Positions 8,817-18,000 of a DNA stretch of 64,000 nucleotides are shown here, one piece after another. Within the stretch, counting starts at the first letter, position 1, and every line of letters begins with the position of its first letter. Position numbers and translations under genes: made by a program. Source of the DNA: Clostridium sp. CAG:288 (lineage in GTDB: Bacteria > Bacillota_I > Bacilli_A > RFN20 > CAG-288); NCBI GenBank assembly GCA_000437395.1, contig FR898169.1, positions 1 through 64,000 of the forward strand, in the 5' to 3' direction. A model generated the notes under the pieces. The model did no database searches. It saw only the letters and a list, made by a program, of their open reading frames with translations, and was not told where the DNA came from.

Positions 8817-8845
8817 TTGTGTTTTTTTTAATAAATCTATATAAT
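8817..8845 (+). promoter_or_regulatory. Promoter of the SPFH/zinc-ribbon operon
   Basis: TTGTGT (8817-8822) and TATAAT (8840-8845) are 17 bases apart, and AAAGGAG follows 16-20 bases before the ATG at 8872. The -35 overlaps the right arm of an inverted repeat (ATTGAAATTA 8771-8780, TAATTTCAAT 8809-8818) that is followed by TGTGTTTTTTTT. This may be an upstream terminator or an operator. Confidence 0.6.
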
Positions 8846-8871
8846 GAAGTTATAAAAAGGAGAATATTATT

Positions 8872-9930
8872 ATGGGTTTATTCAAAAAACAACTTTTAAA
8901 AGTTATTGAATTTGAAGACGATTCGAAAGACGTGCTCGTCACTAAATTCCAACTAAAAGATCGTGAAGAAATTATGAACAGTTCTACTCTTGTAGTTAGA
9001 CCTTCTCAAATTGCTCTTTTCGTTCATAAAGGTCAAATTTGTGATGTCTTTGCACCAGGAACATATAAATTATCAACAGAAAACATTCCATTCTTAACAA
9101 AGTTATTAAGCCTTCCTACTGGATTTGATTCACCAATCAAGGCTGAAGTCTACTATGTTAACACAAAACAAATCACAGGTTTAAAATGGGGTACACAAAA
9201 CCCTATTATGATGCGTGATGCTGACTTTGGTAACGTTCGTATTAGAGCTTTTGGTGTATATAGCTTCAAAGTTAATAATGCTAAAGTATTTATGGAACAA
9301 ATGTTCGGTACAAACTCTGTCTATAAAGCCGGTGATGTTGCTGAACAAATGAAGCCAAGCATCGTTCAAGGATTCTCAGATGCAATTGCTGAAAGTAAAA
9401 TTTCCGCATTAGACTTAGCTGCTAACTATAAAGAATTCTCAGAAACAATTTTAAATGCAACACAAGCTGAATTTGAACGCTTTGGTTTAGAATTAACAAC
9501 ATTAGTTATTGAAAACATTTCTCTTCCAAAAGAAGTCGAAGATGCTCTTGACGAAAGAACAAAGCTCGGCGTTATGGAAGACAAGATGGGAACATATGTC
9601 CAATATCAAGCTGCTAACGCAATGAGAGATGCCGCCAACAATCCTAATGGAAACAATATGGCTGGTTTAGGCGTTGGTCTTGGAGCTGGAGCAGGAATAG
9701 GACAAATGTTTGCCCAAGGTTTAGCTTCTGCTCAAAACACACCAAAACAAACTTCAGCACCAGCCCAAGGAACAAAAAAATGTCCTGGATGTGGTAAAGA
9801 AGTAGCTACAAATGCTAAGTTCTGTCCTGAATGTGGAACTAAAATGCCTGAAAACAAATTCTGTTCACACTGTGGTGCAAAAGTTGATGCCAATGCTAAA
9901 TTCTGCCCTGAGTGTGGAGAAAAATTATAA
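8872..9930 (+). CDS. SPFH-domain protein with C-terminal double zinc ribbon (YdjI-like)
   Basis: 352 residues. Residues about 25-235 form an SPFH/Band-7-type domain of the kind found in Bacillus YdjI ('virion core protein-like'), recognisable by VRPSQIALFVHKGQICDVFAPGTYKL and ENISLPKEVEDALDERTKLG. A glycine-rich linker (about 255-285, GLGVGLGAGAGIGQMF) follows. The tail has two zinc ribbons: CPGCGKEVATNAKFCPECG and CSHCGAKVDANAKFCPECG. There is no membrane helix. In Bacillus the homologue sits in an operon tied to membrane/PspA-like stress. That is family knowledge, and here the link is inference. The stop overlaps the next start (TAATG), so the two are translationally coupled. Confidence 0.82.
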   Translation: MGLFKKQLLKVIEFEDDSKDVLVTKFQLKDREEIMNSSTLVVRPSQIALFVHKGQICDVFAPGTYKLSTENIPFLTKLLSLPTGFDSPIKAEVYYVNTKQITGLKWGTQNPIMMRDADFGNVRIRAFGVYSFKVNNAKVFMEQMFGTNSVYKAGDVAEQMKPSIVQGFSDAIAESKISALDLAANYKEFSETILNATQAEFERFGLELTTLVIENISLPKEVEDALDERTKLGVMEDKMGTYVQYQAANAMRDAANNPNGNNMAGLGVGLGAGAGIGQMFAQGLASAQNTPKQTSAPAQGTKKCPGCGKEVATNAKFCPECGTKMPENKFCSHCGAKVDANAKFCPECGEKL

Positions 9931-10991
9931 TGGAAGACGTAAAAGAAATAGATTCTACTTCTTCTAAATGTCCTTCGTGCGGTTCAGAGTTATACTTTGA
10001 CCCAAAAACACAAGGAATGAAGTGTGTATCGTGTGGTTCAGAATTTAAGTTTCCATTAATTCTTGAAAATAACAAACACGATTTAGATTTAACCAATCAA
10101 TCTATTTCAACAGATGAATGGGCTAAGGAAAGTAAGGTAGTTCACTGTCAAACTTGTGGTGCAAGTGTAATTGCTACAGGATTAGCTGTTACTCAAGTTT
10201 GTCCATATTGTGGAAGTAAATATGTAATTCAAGAAAATGAATTACCTGGTATTAAACCAGATTATGTAGTTCCATTTGTCATTGATAAAGAAGACGCTGC
10301 TGAAAAGTTCAAAGCTGGGATTAAGAAAAAGTTCTTTGTTCCATCGGGATTAAAAAAAGCATTTACTGCAGAAGAAATAAAAGGAATATATATTCCTGCT
10401 TTTACTTTCGATGCTAATACAAAATCAAGTTACGATGGTATCTTAACAAGAACAAAAACTATATCAACCAAAAATGGTACCAAAGTAGTTACTGAATCTT
10501 TTCCTATTCACGGCAACTTTGATTTTGATTATATGAACTTATTAATTGAATCATCTACACAACTAAATGATTCTCAATTAGAAAGTTTACTTCCATATAA
10601 CTTAGATAAAAGCTGTAAGTTTGATGCCAAATTCCTCATGGGTTATTACGTTGAGCACTATAACGATGCAATTTCTAAATGTTATGAATTAGCTAACAAA
10701 AAAATTGCTAGAAAAATTGAATCTGGAATTTTAAGCAAATATAACTATTCAGGCGTTACGTGTTTAAATGTTAAAACATCTAGATCTGATGAAAAATACA
10801 ACTATCAACTATTACCGATTTATTATGTAAGTTATTCTTATAAAAAGAAAAAAAACTCTACTTATATGAACGGACAAACTGGTAAAGTTGGAAAAGGTCT
10901 TCCTGTTTCAGCATTAAAAGTATTACTTTGTGTAATTATTGTTTTAGTAATAATTGCAATATTCATGTTATTAATCTGTTTTTTAGATTAA
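9930..10991 (+). CDS. TFIIB-type zinc-ribbon protein with C-terminal membrane helix (YdjG-like)
   Basis: 353 residues. Start at 9930 is preferred because it overlaps the previous TAA by one base and GTGGAG lies about 11 bases upstream. A start at 9912 would lie inside the preceding gene. The protein opens with a zinc ribbon (CPSCGSELYFDPKTQGMKC..CGSEF), has a second one at about 78-98 (CQTCGASV..CPYCGSKY), a long soluble region with an IYIPAFTFDANTKSSYDG motif, and a final membrane helix (ALKVLLCVIIVLVIIAIFML). The layout matches Bacillus YdjG-type proteins, encoded next to YdjI. It may be a membrane partner of the SPFH protein. Biochemical function is unknown. Confidence 0.75.
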   Translation: MEDVKEIDSTSSKCPSCGSELYFDPKTQGMKCVSCGSEFKFPLILENNKHDLDLTNQSISTDEWAKESKVVHCQTCGASVIATGLAVTQVCPYCGSKYVIQENELPGIKPDYVVPFVIDKEDAAEKFKAGIKKKFFVPSGLKKAFTAEEIKGIYIPAFTFDANTKSSYDGILTRTKTISTKNGTKVVTESFPIHGNFDFDYMNLLIESSTQLNDSQLESLLPYNLDKSCKFDAKFLMGYYVEHYNDAISKCYELANKKIARKIESGILSKYNYSGVTCLNVKTSRSDEKYNYQLLPIYYVSYSYKKKKNSTYMNGQTGKVGKGLPVSALKVLLCVIIVLVIIAIFMLLICFLD

Positions 10992-11007
10992 AGAAAGGAA
11001 CTAAAAT

Positions 11008-11361
11008 ATGAATAGAATTGAGAAAAATAAGACCGCTCTTATTGTAATTAGTATTATCAGTCTTTTAATTGGTGTATGTTCAACTGTTGGAAGTGTATTC
11101 TTATTGATTTCCGGCTTTACTGACATGACAGTTGTTTTAATCGTATTTGGATTTATTTTAGCTTTCTTAGGATTAGGATTGATCCTTTTCGGTATTTATT
11201 ATTTATGGATTGGTTGTGCCTTAAAAGCTACTAAAGGTTCAATTGCTGTCGATAATAGTATTGCTATGAATAGACAAAACAAAGTTTGCCCAAAATGTGG
11301 TGCAACAAACACTCCAAACGTTGACACATGCCAAGTTTGTGGTGAAAAATTAGATAAGTAA
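11008..11361 (+). CDS. Small membrane protein with C-terminal zinc ribbon
   Basis: 117 residues with two hydrophobic helices (about 10-35 and 43-68) followed by a single zinc ribbon CPKCGATNTPNVDTCQVCG at about 92-110. AAAGGAA precedes the ATG, and the gene follows the YdjG-like gene by 16 bases, so it is the third member of one operon. All three products carry the same kind of zinc ribbon. That suggests they work as a set at the membrane, possibly by ribbon-mediated assembly, which is inference. I do not recognise a named family. Confidence 0.65.
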   Translation: MNRIEKNKTALIVISIISLLIGVCSTVGSVFLLISGFTDMTVVLIVFGFILAFLGLGLILFGIYYLWIGCALKATKGSIAVDNSIAMNRQNKVCPKCGATNTPNVDTCQVCGEKLDK

Positions 11362-11372
11362 GCATCTTTTAT

Positions 11373-11400
11373 AAGCTTAGGTTATTCCTAAGCTTTTTTA
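11373..11400 (+). terminator. Terminator of the zinc-ribbon operon
   Basis: AAGCTTAGG (11373-11381) pairs perfectly with CCTAAGCTT (11387-11395) around TTATT, followed by TTTTA. Confidence 0.88.
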
Positions 11401-11534
11401 TTAGACATAATATGCAAAAAAAGATAAGTTTTAAGTATTAACTTAGTCGTTTTATTTACATTAGATAAAATTTTGTATATTCTATGTATGTTTCAATTAC
11501 TTATAAAGTGGAAAACTAGTAGTAAATATATTAC

Positions 11535-11560
11535 TGGTGCCGCCCAAAGGGATCGAACCA
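11535..11560 (-). other. Remnant of a tRNA 3' end (possible attachment-site scar)
   Basis: On the minus strand 11560-11535 reads as T-loop, T-stem 3' strand and acceptor end of a tRNA: TTCGATC, CCTTT, GGGCGGC, A, CCA. The 5' T-stem strand and everything before it are missing. No complementary acceptor strand or anticodon arm is found in the neighbouring DNA, so this is not a functional tRNA. Such 3'-end copies are typical of att sites left by integrases that target tRNA genes. The rest of 11401-11592 shows no gene. Confidence 0.55.
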
Positions 11561-11592
11561 TAAAGTTAAAGTCAGTAGATAGAAGGTAGAAA

Positions 11593-12480
11593 ATGAATAA
11601 ACTAAAACAATTTATAACTAAATACAATAAACTATTGATGGAAGTTTTATACGTTTCAATAGTTATACTTGCATGCTCACTTATTTCAATGTGCTCTTTA
11701 TTTTATAAGACTCCTGATGAAATAAAAACAGCGCTAAGTTACAAATATAATTTTTATTTATTAGCTGAATCATTCATCTATGGTGCTATATTAATAAGCG
11801 CTTCTTCCTTTGCTTTTTATTACTTACATCCAGGTGAAGAAACAACACCAGCCAAAATGAAAGTTAAAAACATTATTATATATGGAATATTAATGTTTTT
11901 AGGATTGTGTGCTTATATAGTAATAGCTCAAATTCTTTATGTGCATTTAAACTTCGGAAAAGGTTCAACATTCTTCTTTAGTACTGCTATTACCTTAATC
12001 TATGTTTATTTAATGTTTAAGCTTTACTATTTTGATAGAGTAGATTCCAAAAAAATTATTTGGGAATTAATTAGGTTCGGATTAGTTGGTGTAATAGCTG
12101 CATTATTTGACTTTTCAACTGTTTCACTTATGAGATTTGGAATCTTAAAAAACTTAACAAACTCAACAGCTGTCACACTTATTGCAGTCACATGTGGATT
12201 TATTGCAGGTGTTATCGTTAATTATATTTGCTCTGTCTTCATGGTTTATAAAGAAGGAGTTAATAACTCTAAAACAATCAAAGGTGTCGTTTTGTTTGTT
12301 GGATTAAGTGCAGTTGGATTACTAATAGGTATTGGACTTGAAGCTTTATTCTTTGATTTATTAAAACTTCCTTACCCTGCAGTTTTCATCATAAGAACTC
12401 TAATAGTCTTAATTTGGAATTATATTACTAGAAAGCTATTTATATTCAAAGCAGACAAAAAGATTGTTGAGAAACAATAG
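11593..12480 (+). CDS. GtrA-like polytopic membrane protein
   Basis: 295 residues with about eight hydrophobic helices. The N-terminal half (about 1-150) is an unassigned four-helix membrane region. The C-terminal half (about 155-285) matches the GtrA family: IRFGLVGVIAALFDFSTVSL, AGVIVNYICSVFMVYK and the closing FIIRTLIVLIWNYITRKLFI with the family-typical N-aromatic-K-F end. GtrA proteins are thought to help move lipid-linked sugars or polymers across the membrane for cell-surface glycosylation. The substrate cannot be read here. AGAAGG precedes the ATG by 8 bases. The gene is monocistronic between a tRNA remnant and two terminators. Confidence 0.75.
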   Translation: MNKLKQFITKYNKLLMEVLYVSIVILACSLISMCSLFYKTPDEIKTALSYKYNFYLLAESFIYGAILISASSFAFYYLHPGEETTPAKMKVKNIIIYGILMFLGLCAYIVIAQILYVHLNFGKGSTFFFSTAITLIYVYLMFKLYYFDRVDSKKIIWELIRFGLVGVIAALFDFSTVSLMRFGILKNLTNSTAVTLIAVTCGFIAGVIVNYICSVFMVYKEGVNNSKTIKGVVLFVGLSAVGLLIGIGLEALFFDLLKLPYPAVFIIRTLIVLIWNYITRKLFIFKADKKIVEKQ

Positions 12481-12535
12481 TATTAAAAAGTTTTATAAAT
12501 AAAGACTCTGTTGATTCTTATGGGGTCACACAAAG

Positions 12536-12566
12536 CAACTGAGTGTCATTTCTCAGTTGTTTTTTA
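12536..12566 (+). terminator. Terminator after the GtrA-like gene
   Basis: CAACTGAG (12536-12543) pairs with CTCAGTTG (12552-12559) and is followed by seven T. Confidence 0.88.
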
Positions 12567-12571
12567 TACAC

Positions 12572-12616
12572 AAAAAGCCCTAAGTTCACCTTATTATTAA
12601 GGCTACATTAGAGCTT
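12572..12616 (-). terminator. Terminator after the nuclease gene (minus strand)
   Basis: On the minus strand AAGCTCTAA (12616-12608) pairs with TTAGGGCTT (12583-12575), with inner CCTT/AAGG pairs, followed by TTTTTG. Confidence 0.75.
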
Positions 12617-12625
12617 TATTTTGCT

Positions 12626-14287
12626 TTACATATTTGAATAATGGATAACTATTGATGAAACTTGTAAATTCTTATTCGAGACATCAATTCTAAAGAATCC
12701 ATTGTTGGATCCTTCTGGAGCTAATACTTCACCAGTATTTCCAGCTGCAGATGAAGAAATTACTTGAGTATATTCACTAGGTTTAGTGTCATAGACTGAG
12801 CTTCCTATAACAACACTTTGTTTTGCTGATTTTGATCCACCAGTGCCATAAATTAATTCTATTTTTGAAATATTACCTAGAGACGAATCGTTATAGATAT
12901 ATCCAGTTTCAGCTTTGAAATAGATATTTCCTTTTACAGCTTTAATATCATTAGCTTTAAAGTTAAATCCATTAATATTTGCTGTAACATTTGTTTGAAG
13001 AGATTCTTCAGTAGCGCCAATAGACTTCAAATCAATTGTTAATGTTCCATCACCAACTGGTGGTTCTGGAACAGCTGCTTTTTCAGTTACTGTAACTTTG
13101 AAAGTTGTTTTTATAGATTCGTTATTTGCAAGTGAAACTGTTACTGTTGTATTACCAACTTGAAGTCCTTTAACCTTACCATCAGTTATCGAAATAATAG
13201 AATTGTCATAACCGCTATAAACAACGGTTTTGTCTTTAGCGTTACTTGGAGTAACAGTTACGCTTGTATTCTTTTCACTTTCTACTTCTAATGTAATATC
13301 GTTTGCATTAACTCCAGTTGCTTCGACTGGTTCAGAAGGTTGAGCAGTGCTACAAACATTTCTTGTTGCTTCGTTTGTATCACCCCAAATTTGACAAGCA
13401 AGTTCAGGATGGTCGACGAATGGGTTTCTATTACCTAAATATTTTTGACCGTTATCATTACGAATTAATTCCCAATCATTTACTGGATGTTCAATATTCC
13501 ACTTTAATAAAGTCGATAACTTACCCATAGTGTGATTATCAAAGCTTGTATTATCAGCAAGCTTTAAATTGTAACCTGATTCAGGTCCGTAGTGAGCTGC
13601 GGCATAGAAAATAACACGGGCTGAATCACCTTTGTATTCATCCATTTCTGGTGCCCAACCACCTTCATTTGGATCTGAATAAGCTTTATTTCCTCTAGAA
13701 GAGTTATCAGCTGACCATGTTGGTTTAATAACGTATGGATCTGAACCTGGTCCTGATTTACCTGCACCACGTGAGTTAGGCCATGCATGTTCTCTATTAA
13801 CTTTTCCACTAAAGCTCATAGAGTTACCGCTGCCATAATAATATTCCTCATGGGTATAGAAAATATAAATGGTGTTTGCTTTACCTGGGACTGCTTCAAT
13901 TTGTGGAATAGCTTGTTTTAATTCATCGTAGCTTGTTTTAACCTTATGAGTTCTATTCATTAATTCGTAAACTTGTTTACGCATATCTACACCAGTTAAA
14001 TTAAAGTTGAAACCACTATAATAATTGGTTTCATCAATAAAACTTGATGAAGATGATGGTTTGCTACTTGAGCTATTAGATGAGCTAGAACTAATTGAAC
14101 TCGATGTAGAATTAGTTGTTGTGCTACTACTTGTTGTACTTTCTGATGAGTTACTACTAATAGTAGATGAAATATTAGTACTTGAGCCACTGTTGCTTGA
14201 TGTTGAACTACTGGAGGTCGAATTACCACCACAAGAAGCTAAGACAAATGTCGCAAGAACTAAAGTTAATAAACGTTTAAATTTCAT
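12626..14287 (-). CDS. Secreted/lipoprotein endonuclease I-family nuclease with Ig-like domain
   Basis: 553 residues. The start at 14287 is chosen because AAGGAAGG precedes it. An upstream ATG at 14305 would give a poor signal peptide. Signal peptide with lipobox LASC (Cys19) is followed by a Ser/Thr linker to about 85. Next is an endonuclease I (NucM-type) domain at about 95-300 with the catalytic motif NREHAWPNSRG and KPTWSADNSSRGNKAYSD. A bacterial Ig-like group 2 domain follows (about 310-395), then a beta-rich C-terminal domain of unknown type. The family cleaves extracellular DNA and RNA nonspecifically with a metal ion. Here it is presumably anchored on the cell surface to scavenge nucleotides. 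Own terminator downstream. Confidence 0.88.
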   Translation of the reverse strand: MKFKRLLTLVLATFVLASCGGNSTSSSSTSSNSGSSTNISSTISSNSSESTTSSSTTTNSTSSSISSSSSNSSSSKPSSSSSFIDETNYYSGFNFNLTGVDMRKQVYELMNRTHKVKTSYDELKQAIPQIEAVPGKANTIYIFYTHEEYYYGSGNSMSFSGKVNREHAWPNSRGAGKSGPGSDPYVIKPTWSADNSSRGNKAYSDPNEGGWAPEMDEYKGDSARVIFYAAAHYGPESGYNLKLADNTSFDNHTMGKLSTLLKWNIEHPVNDWELIRNDNGQKYLGNRNPFVDHPELACQIWGDTNEATRNVCSTAQPSEPVEATGVNANDITLEVESEKNTSVTVTPSNAKDKTVVYSGYDNSIISITDGKVKGLQVGNTTVTVSLANNESIKTTFKVTVTEKAAVPEPPVGDGTLTIDLKSIGATEESLQTNVTANINGFNFKANDIKAVKGNIYFKAETGYIYNDSSLGNISKIELIYGTGGSKSAKQSVVIGSSVYDTKPSEYTQVISSSAAGNTGEVLAPEGSNNGFFRIDVSNKNLQVSSIVIHYSNM

Positions 14288-14417
14288 ATTACCTTCCTTA
14301 GACATATTTATGACATATTAATTGTATCATATGACGTTTAAATTTTGTTGAATTTAGTTAATTTTATTATGGAAATGTATTTTATTAATGAATATAATTA
14401 TCGTTGAGGTATTTATC

Positions 14418-14966
14418 ATGAAAAAATTTTTTAAAGATTTTAAGACTTTTATAGCCCGTGGAAACATCCTTGACATGGCCGTTGGTGTCATTATAGGTAA
14501 TGCTTTTTCCAAAATTGTTACAAGCCTAGTAAATGACATTATCATGCCACTACTTGCTGGTGCTATTGGTAACTCCAGTGTTGCAGACTTAAAATGGGTT
14601 TTGCACCCTGCAGTAACTGATGAGGCTGGCAACGTAATTAAAGCTGAAGCTGCTGTCGCTTACGGTACATTCTTACAAGCTATTATCGATTTCCTTCTTG
14701 TAGCTTTATGCTTATTCATCGTCTTAAGAATAGTAATGAATATAAGCAATAAATTAAGAAGAGATCCAGATGGCTATACAAACGAAGAATATCTTAAACT
14801 TCGTAAAGAAGGTCATAAGAGAAAAGAAATTAAGGCTATGGAAGAAAAGAAGATTGCTGAAGCAAGAGAAGCTAGAGCTAACGCACCAAAGCCAGAAACA
14901 ACCGATAGTATCTTAAAAGATATTAGAGATTTATTAAAAACTCAAAGCGAACAAGAAACAAAATAA
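14418..14966 (+). CDS. mscL: Large-conductance mechanosensitive channel MscL
   Basis: 182 residues. The ATG at 14418 with GAGG eight bases upstream is preferred to the in-frame ATG at 14388, because MKKFFKDFKTFIARGNILDM is the family start. TM1 carries the conserved DMAVGVIIGNAFSKIVTSLV. A loop of about 35 residues and TM2 (IIDFLLVALCLFIVLRIVMN) follow, then an unusually long charged, helical C-terminal tail (about 110-182, KRKEIKAMEEKKIAEAREA) ending with the family-type LKDIRDLLK bundle. Most MscL proteins are 120-150 residues. The protein opens a pore on hypo-osmotic shock. It is a single gene placed opposite to the surrounding lipoprotein genes. Confidence 0.95.
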   Translation: MKKFFKDFKTFIARGNILDMAVGVIIGNAFSKIVTSLVNDIIMPLLAGAIGNSSVADLKWVLHPAVTDEAGNVIKAEAAVAYGTFLQAIIDFLLVALCLFIVLRIVMNISNKLRRDPDGYTNEEYLKLRKEGHKRKEIKAMEEKKIAEAREARANAPKPETTDSILKDIRDLLKTQSEQETK

Positions 14967-14977
14967 CATAAACTATT

Positions 14978-15010
14978 AACCTTAGTCATTAAAAGTGACT
15001 AAGGTTTTTT
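14978..15010 (+). terminator. Terminator after mscL
   Basis: AACCTTAGTCA (14978-14988) pairs with TGACTAAGGTT (14996-15006), followed by TTTT. Confidence 0.9.
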
Positions 15011-15017
15011 ATCGCAT

Positions 15018-15060
15018 TAAAAAACTCAGCTAGAGAACGTAAATTTCCTTAGCTGAGTTT
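15018..15060 (-). terminator. Terminator after the giant Ig-repeat lipoprotein gene
   Basis: On the minus strand AAACTCAGCTA (15060-15050) pairs with TAGCTGAGTTT (15032-15022) and is followed by TTTAATG. Confidence 0.85.
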
Positions 15061-15097
15061 AATATTTTAGGATTGTACTTAAAATAATAGCTAGTTA

Positions 15098-18000
15098 TTA
15101 AGCTAATGTATAGCCGCTATAACCACTTCCAAGTTGAGAAACTGTAGCAGTAAATAAGACGTTACCTTCAGAATCTTCAACTGTGAATGTATCACCGACA
15201 ACTAAGCCTCTATCTGTAAGTGCAACATCATTAACTTTAACGATAACTGGTGTAGCAGATGTGACATCATAACTACGAGATTTATCGAGCATGAAGGTTA
15301 CTTTTCCATCGACGACTGCCCAGTAAAGTAAGTTAGCCCGGCTCTTACCAATCATATTACAATTTTGAGCATCTTTGACACTCTTTAATGTATAGTAGCC
15401 ATAACCACTATCAGATCCTTCACAATGGACTAAGAAGACATCTTCAGAAGCCATTGTGATTGTAAGATTATCTTTTCTTACTGTATTATTGTACTTATAT
15501 GAAGTTTCAGCAGTATAACCAGTTTCTGTTCTGACAAGTTTACCGAAGAAGTTATTGTTATAAGTAATATAGCCATACTTATCGATAACTAATGGAGAAG
15601 TTGTAGAATTGATTTGTGCATAAGAACCACCGCTTAACTTATCTTCTTCTGTAAAGAATTCTGTAGCGTGTTCGAATGTTTCACCATTAATTGTAATGTA
15701 ATCAGCAATAGTACCTGCATCATCATATAAAACAACTGTATTTGTAAGTGATGGATGGAAGTAATAAGTGTATGTCTTATTAGCTAATGTTGCATTACCT
15801 CTTGCTGTTGCAGATGTTGTAAATCCATCAGTAAATAATGTTTCACCATTATATGTAATAGAAATACGTTCAGCATTGTTAGCTAAGGCAATTGTGCCAG
15901 TTGATGTTATCTTAGCGACAACTTCAGTGTCACCAGCAACAAGTTTAAATATACCACCGACTTCTCCAACTTCTTTTGTAGAATCAATTGTCTTTGTAAC
16001 TATAGCAATTGCATCGACTGTTGTCTTATTTGTTGGAGCGTATAAGTATGAGACTTCATCAGCCTTAACGACTTTATAGATAATATTTGCAGATGAACTT
16101 ACTTTAGCAAATACTGATAATGTAGCATCTTTAGAAACATAGAAGTTCTTATTGCTTCCATCAACGACAGTAAGGACACCTGGAGCGACGTATGCAATTA
16201 CTAAGCTCTTAGTATATGTACTACCAACTTGTTTTAATGTGATATTAAGTAAATCACCTGAAATAGATGAAGAGACAGCACGATAAATTGTACTACCACT
16301 TGGTGTACCATAAGAGACAGCACCATATTCATCAATCGATAATACATATGTAGAAGATGAGGTTGTTGCTTGTCCATATGTTCCGAGTAAAGAACCATTA
16401 TAGATTTTTTCAAGAGCTGATGCACTCTTAGCAGATGTATTTAATCTATATAAGACTGTGCTATCTTCAATTGTAACAGAGATAACTGTTCCTTCATAGA
16501 CAACATATGAACCTGTCTTATCGCCTAATTTTGCAACACCTGTTGAATCAGCTTCAAAATCAGCAAATCCATCAAGTGATAATGTTTGATCACCAACTGT
16601 ATAGTCACCAGCTAATGAGTTAGCAGAGATATATCCCCACTTTGTTGTTGAATAGGTATTAATCATAGCTTTTTCAATAATAACTTCATCGCCATCTGTG
16701 ACTTCAAAGATACAACCAGCTGTACCATATGCAATATCATTCAAGGCAGTAACAGTAACTTGTCTACCTGCAGCTGAACTTGTTGTGTATAAGAAGTAAG
16801 CTACTTCATCGCCAACGATCATACGTTTGATGTAGTTTTTATAGTTGCTACCAATATATGAAACTGTAACACCACTATTAGCACTTAAATCAACTTTAGT
16901 AGCTGTGCCACCATTGACTGAAATAGAAGCGCTGAATACTTTAGAAATTACTTTTGTCATTGTAATCTCAACTCTATAAATTGTAGAAGATGAATATGTG
17001 CTATATGTTTCACCGTGGAAGACATAGCCTTCTGCATCGCTACCAGTAACATAACCATAATATGTTCTATTGCTATCTTTATATGATCCAACACCATATT
17101 CGTTTAATATAACTTGGGGAGAAGATGTACTGACACTTGATGAATATGAGAATGTTCCATAAGTAGCCTTTAATGCATCTTTGTCATTCTTGAGAACTGT
17201 TAATTCTTTTGTTGTTTGATCAATAGCTGCATAGCCAACAATAGTTGTACTTCCAGAAGTTGTTAAAGCGATGTGAGCGTTATTAAGTTTATAGTAATCG
17301 TATGTTGTTCCATCACTAAAGACAATTTCACCACGTTTAGAACTTGATTCACCAAAGCCATCAATTGTAGCTGTCTTGCCGTCAGCAACTGTATAACTTC
17401 CAGCTTCACTACCAGCTAATTGCAAACCACTCCAGTCACTGCTTATGCTTGTAATCTTAGCTGTTAATAAAGCCTCACCAGCACTATCTTTAATGGTAAA
17501 TACTGAACCAACTGTATTTGGAGCAATACCATTTGCTACATCGACAGTGACAATTTGTCCTGCAGCATATTCGTCAGAAGATGTGGAATAAATATATGTT
17601 GTTACGCCATCTTTAGTAATTGTTCTTAAAATCTTTTTTCTTTGATAGCCAGAGTAAGTTGTTGTATATCCATCAGTAGTTGCACCCATGAATAACATAT
17701 TTGTAACTGTTCTATCACCTGTAGCTGAGATAGCTAATGCACCATTAGCAAGATAGCTACCAGTAATGCTATATGAGCCTGAACCGGAAGTTCTTGTAAC
17801 TTCCATACTGAATGTTAAATCACTATTAATGACAACTTTTCCTGTGTATGTGTATGAATCATATTTGAATGTACCATTACCAAACTTATCAATGGACATT
17901 GAGTATGATTTATTAGCACCTGTGTAAGAACCAAGTAAAGCGTTATCTTCATAAACTGGAGAGACAACTTCAAATGTATAGTACTTACTAACTGTGACGC

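Noticed and set aside
11535..11560. Functional tRNA gene on the minus strand
   Set aside because: Only the T-loop to CCA part exists; no D-arm, anticodon arm or 5' acceptor strand is found nearby.
14025..14321. Open frame on the plus strand opposite the nuclease gene, rich in Leu, Asp, Glu and Val
   Set aside because: It is the antisense reading of the Ser/Thr-rich linker of the lipoprotein. Similar false frames occur at 21252-21500 and 41288-41470.
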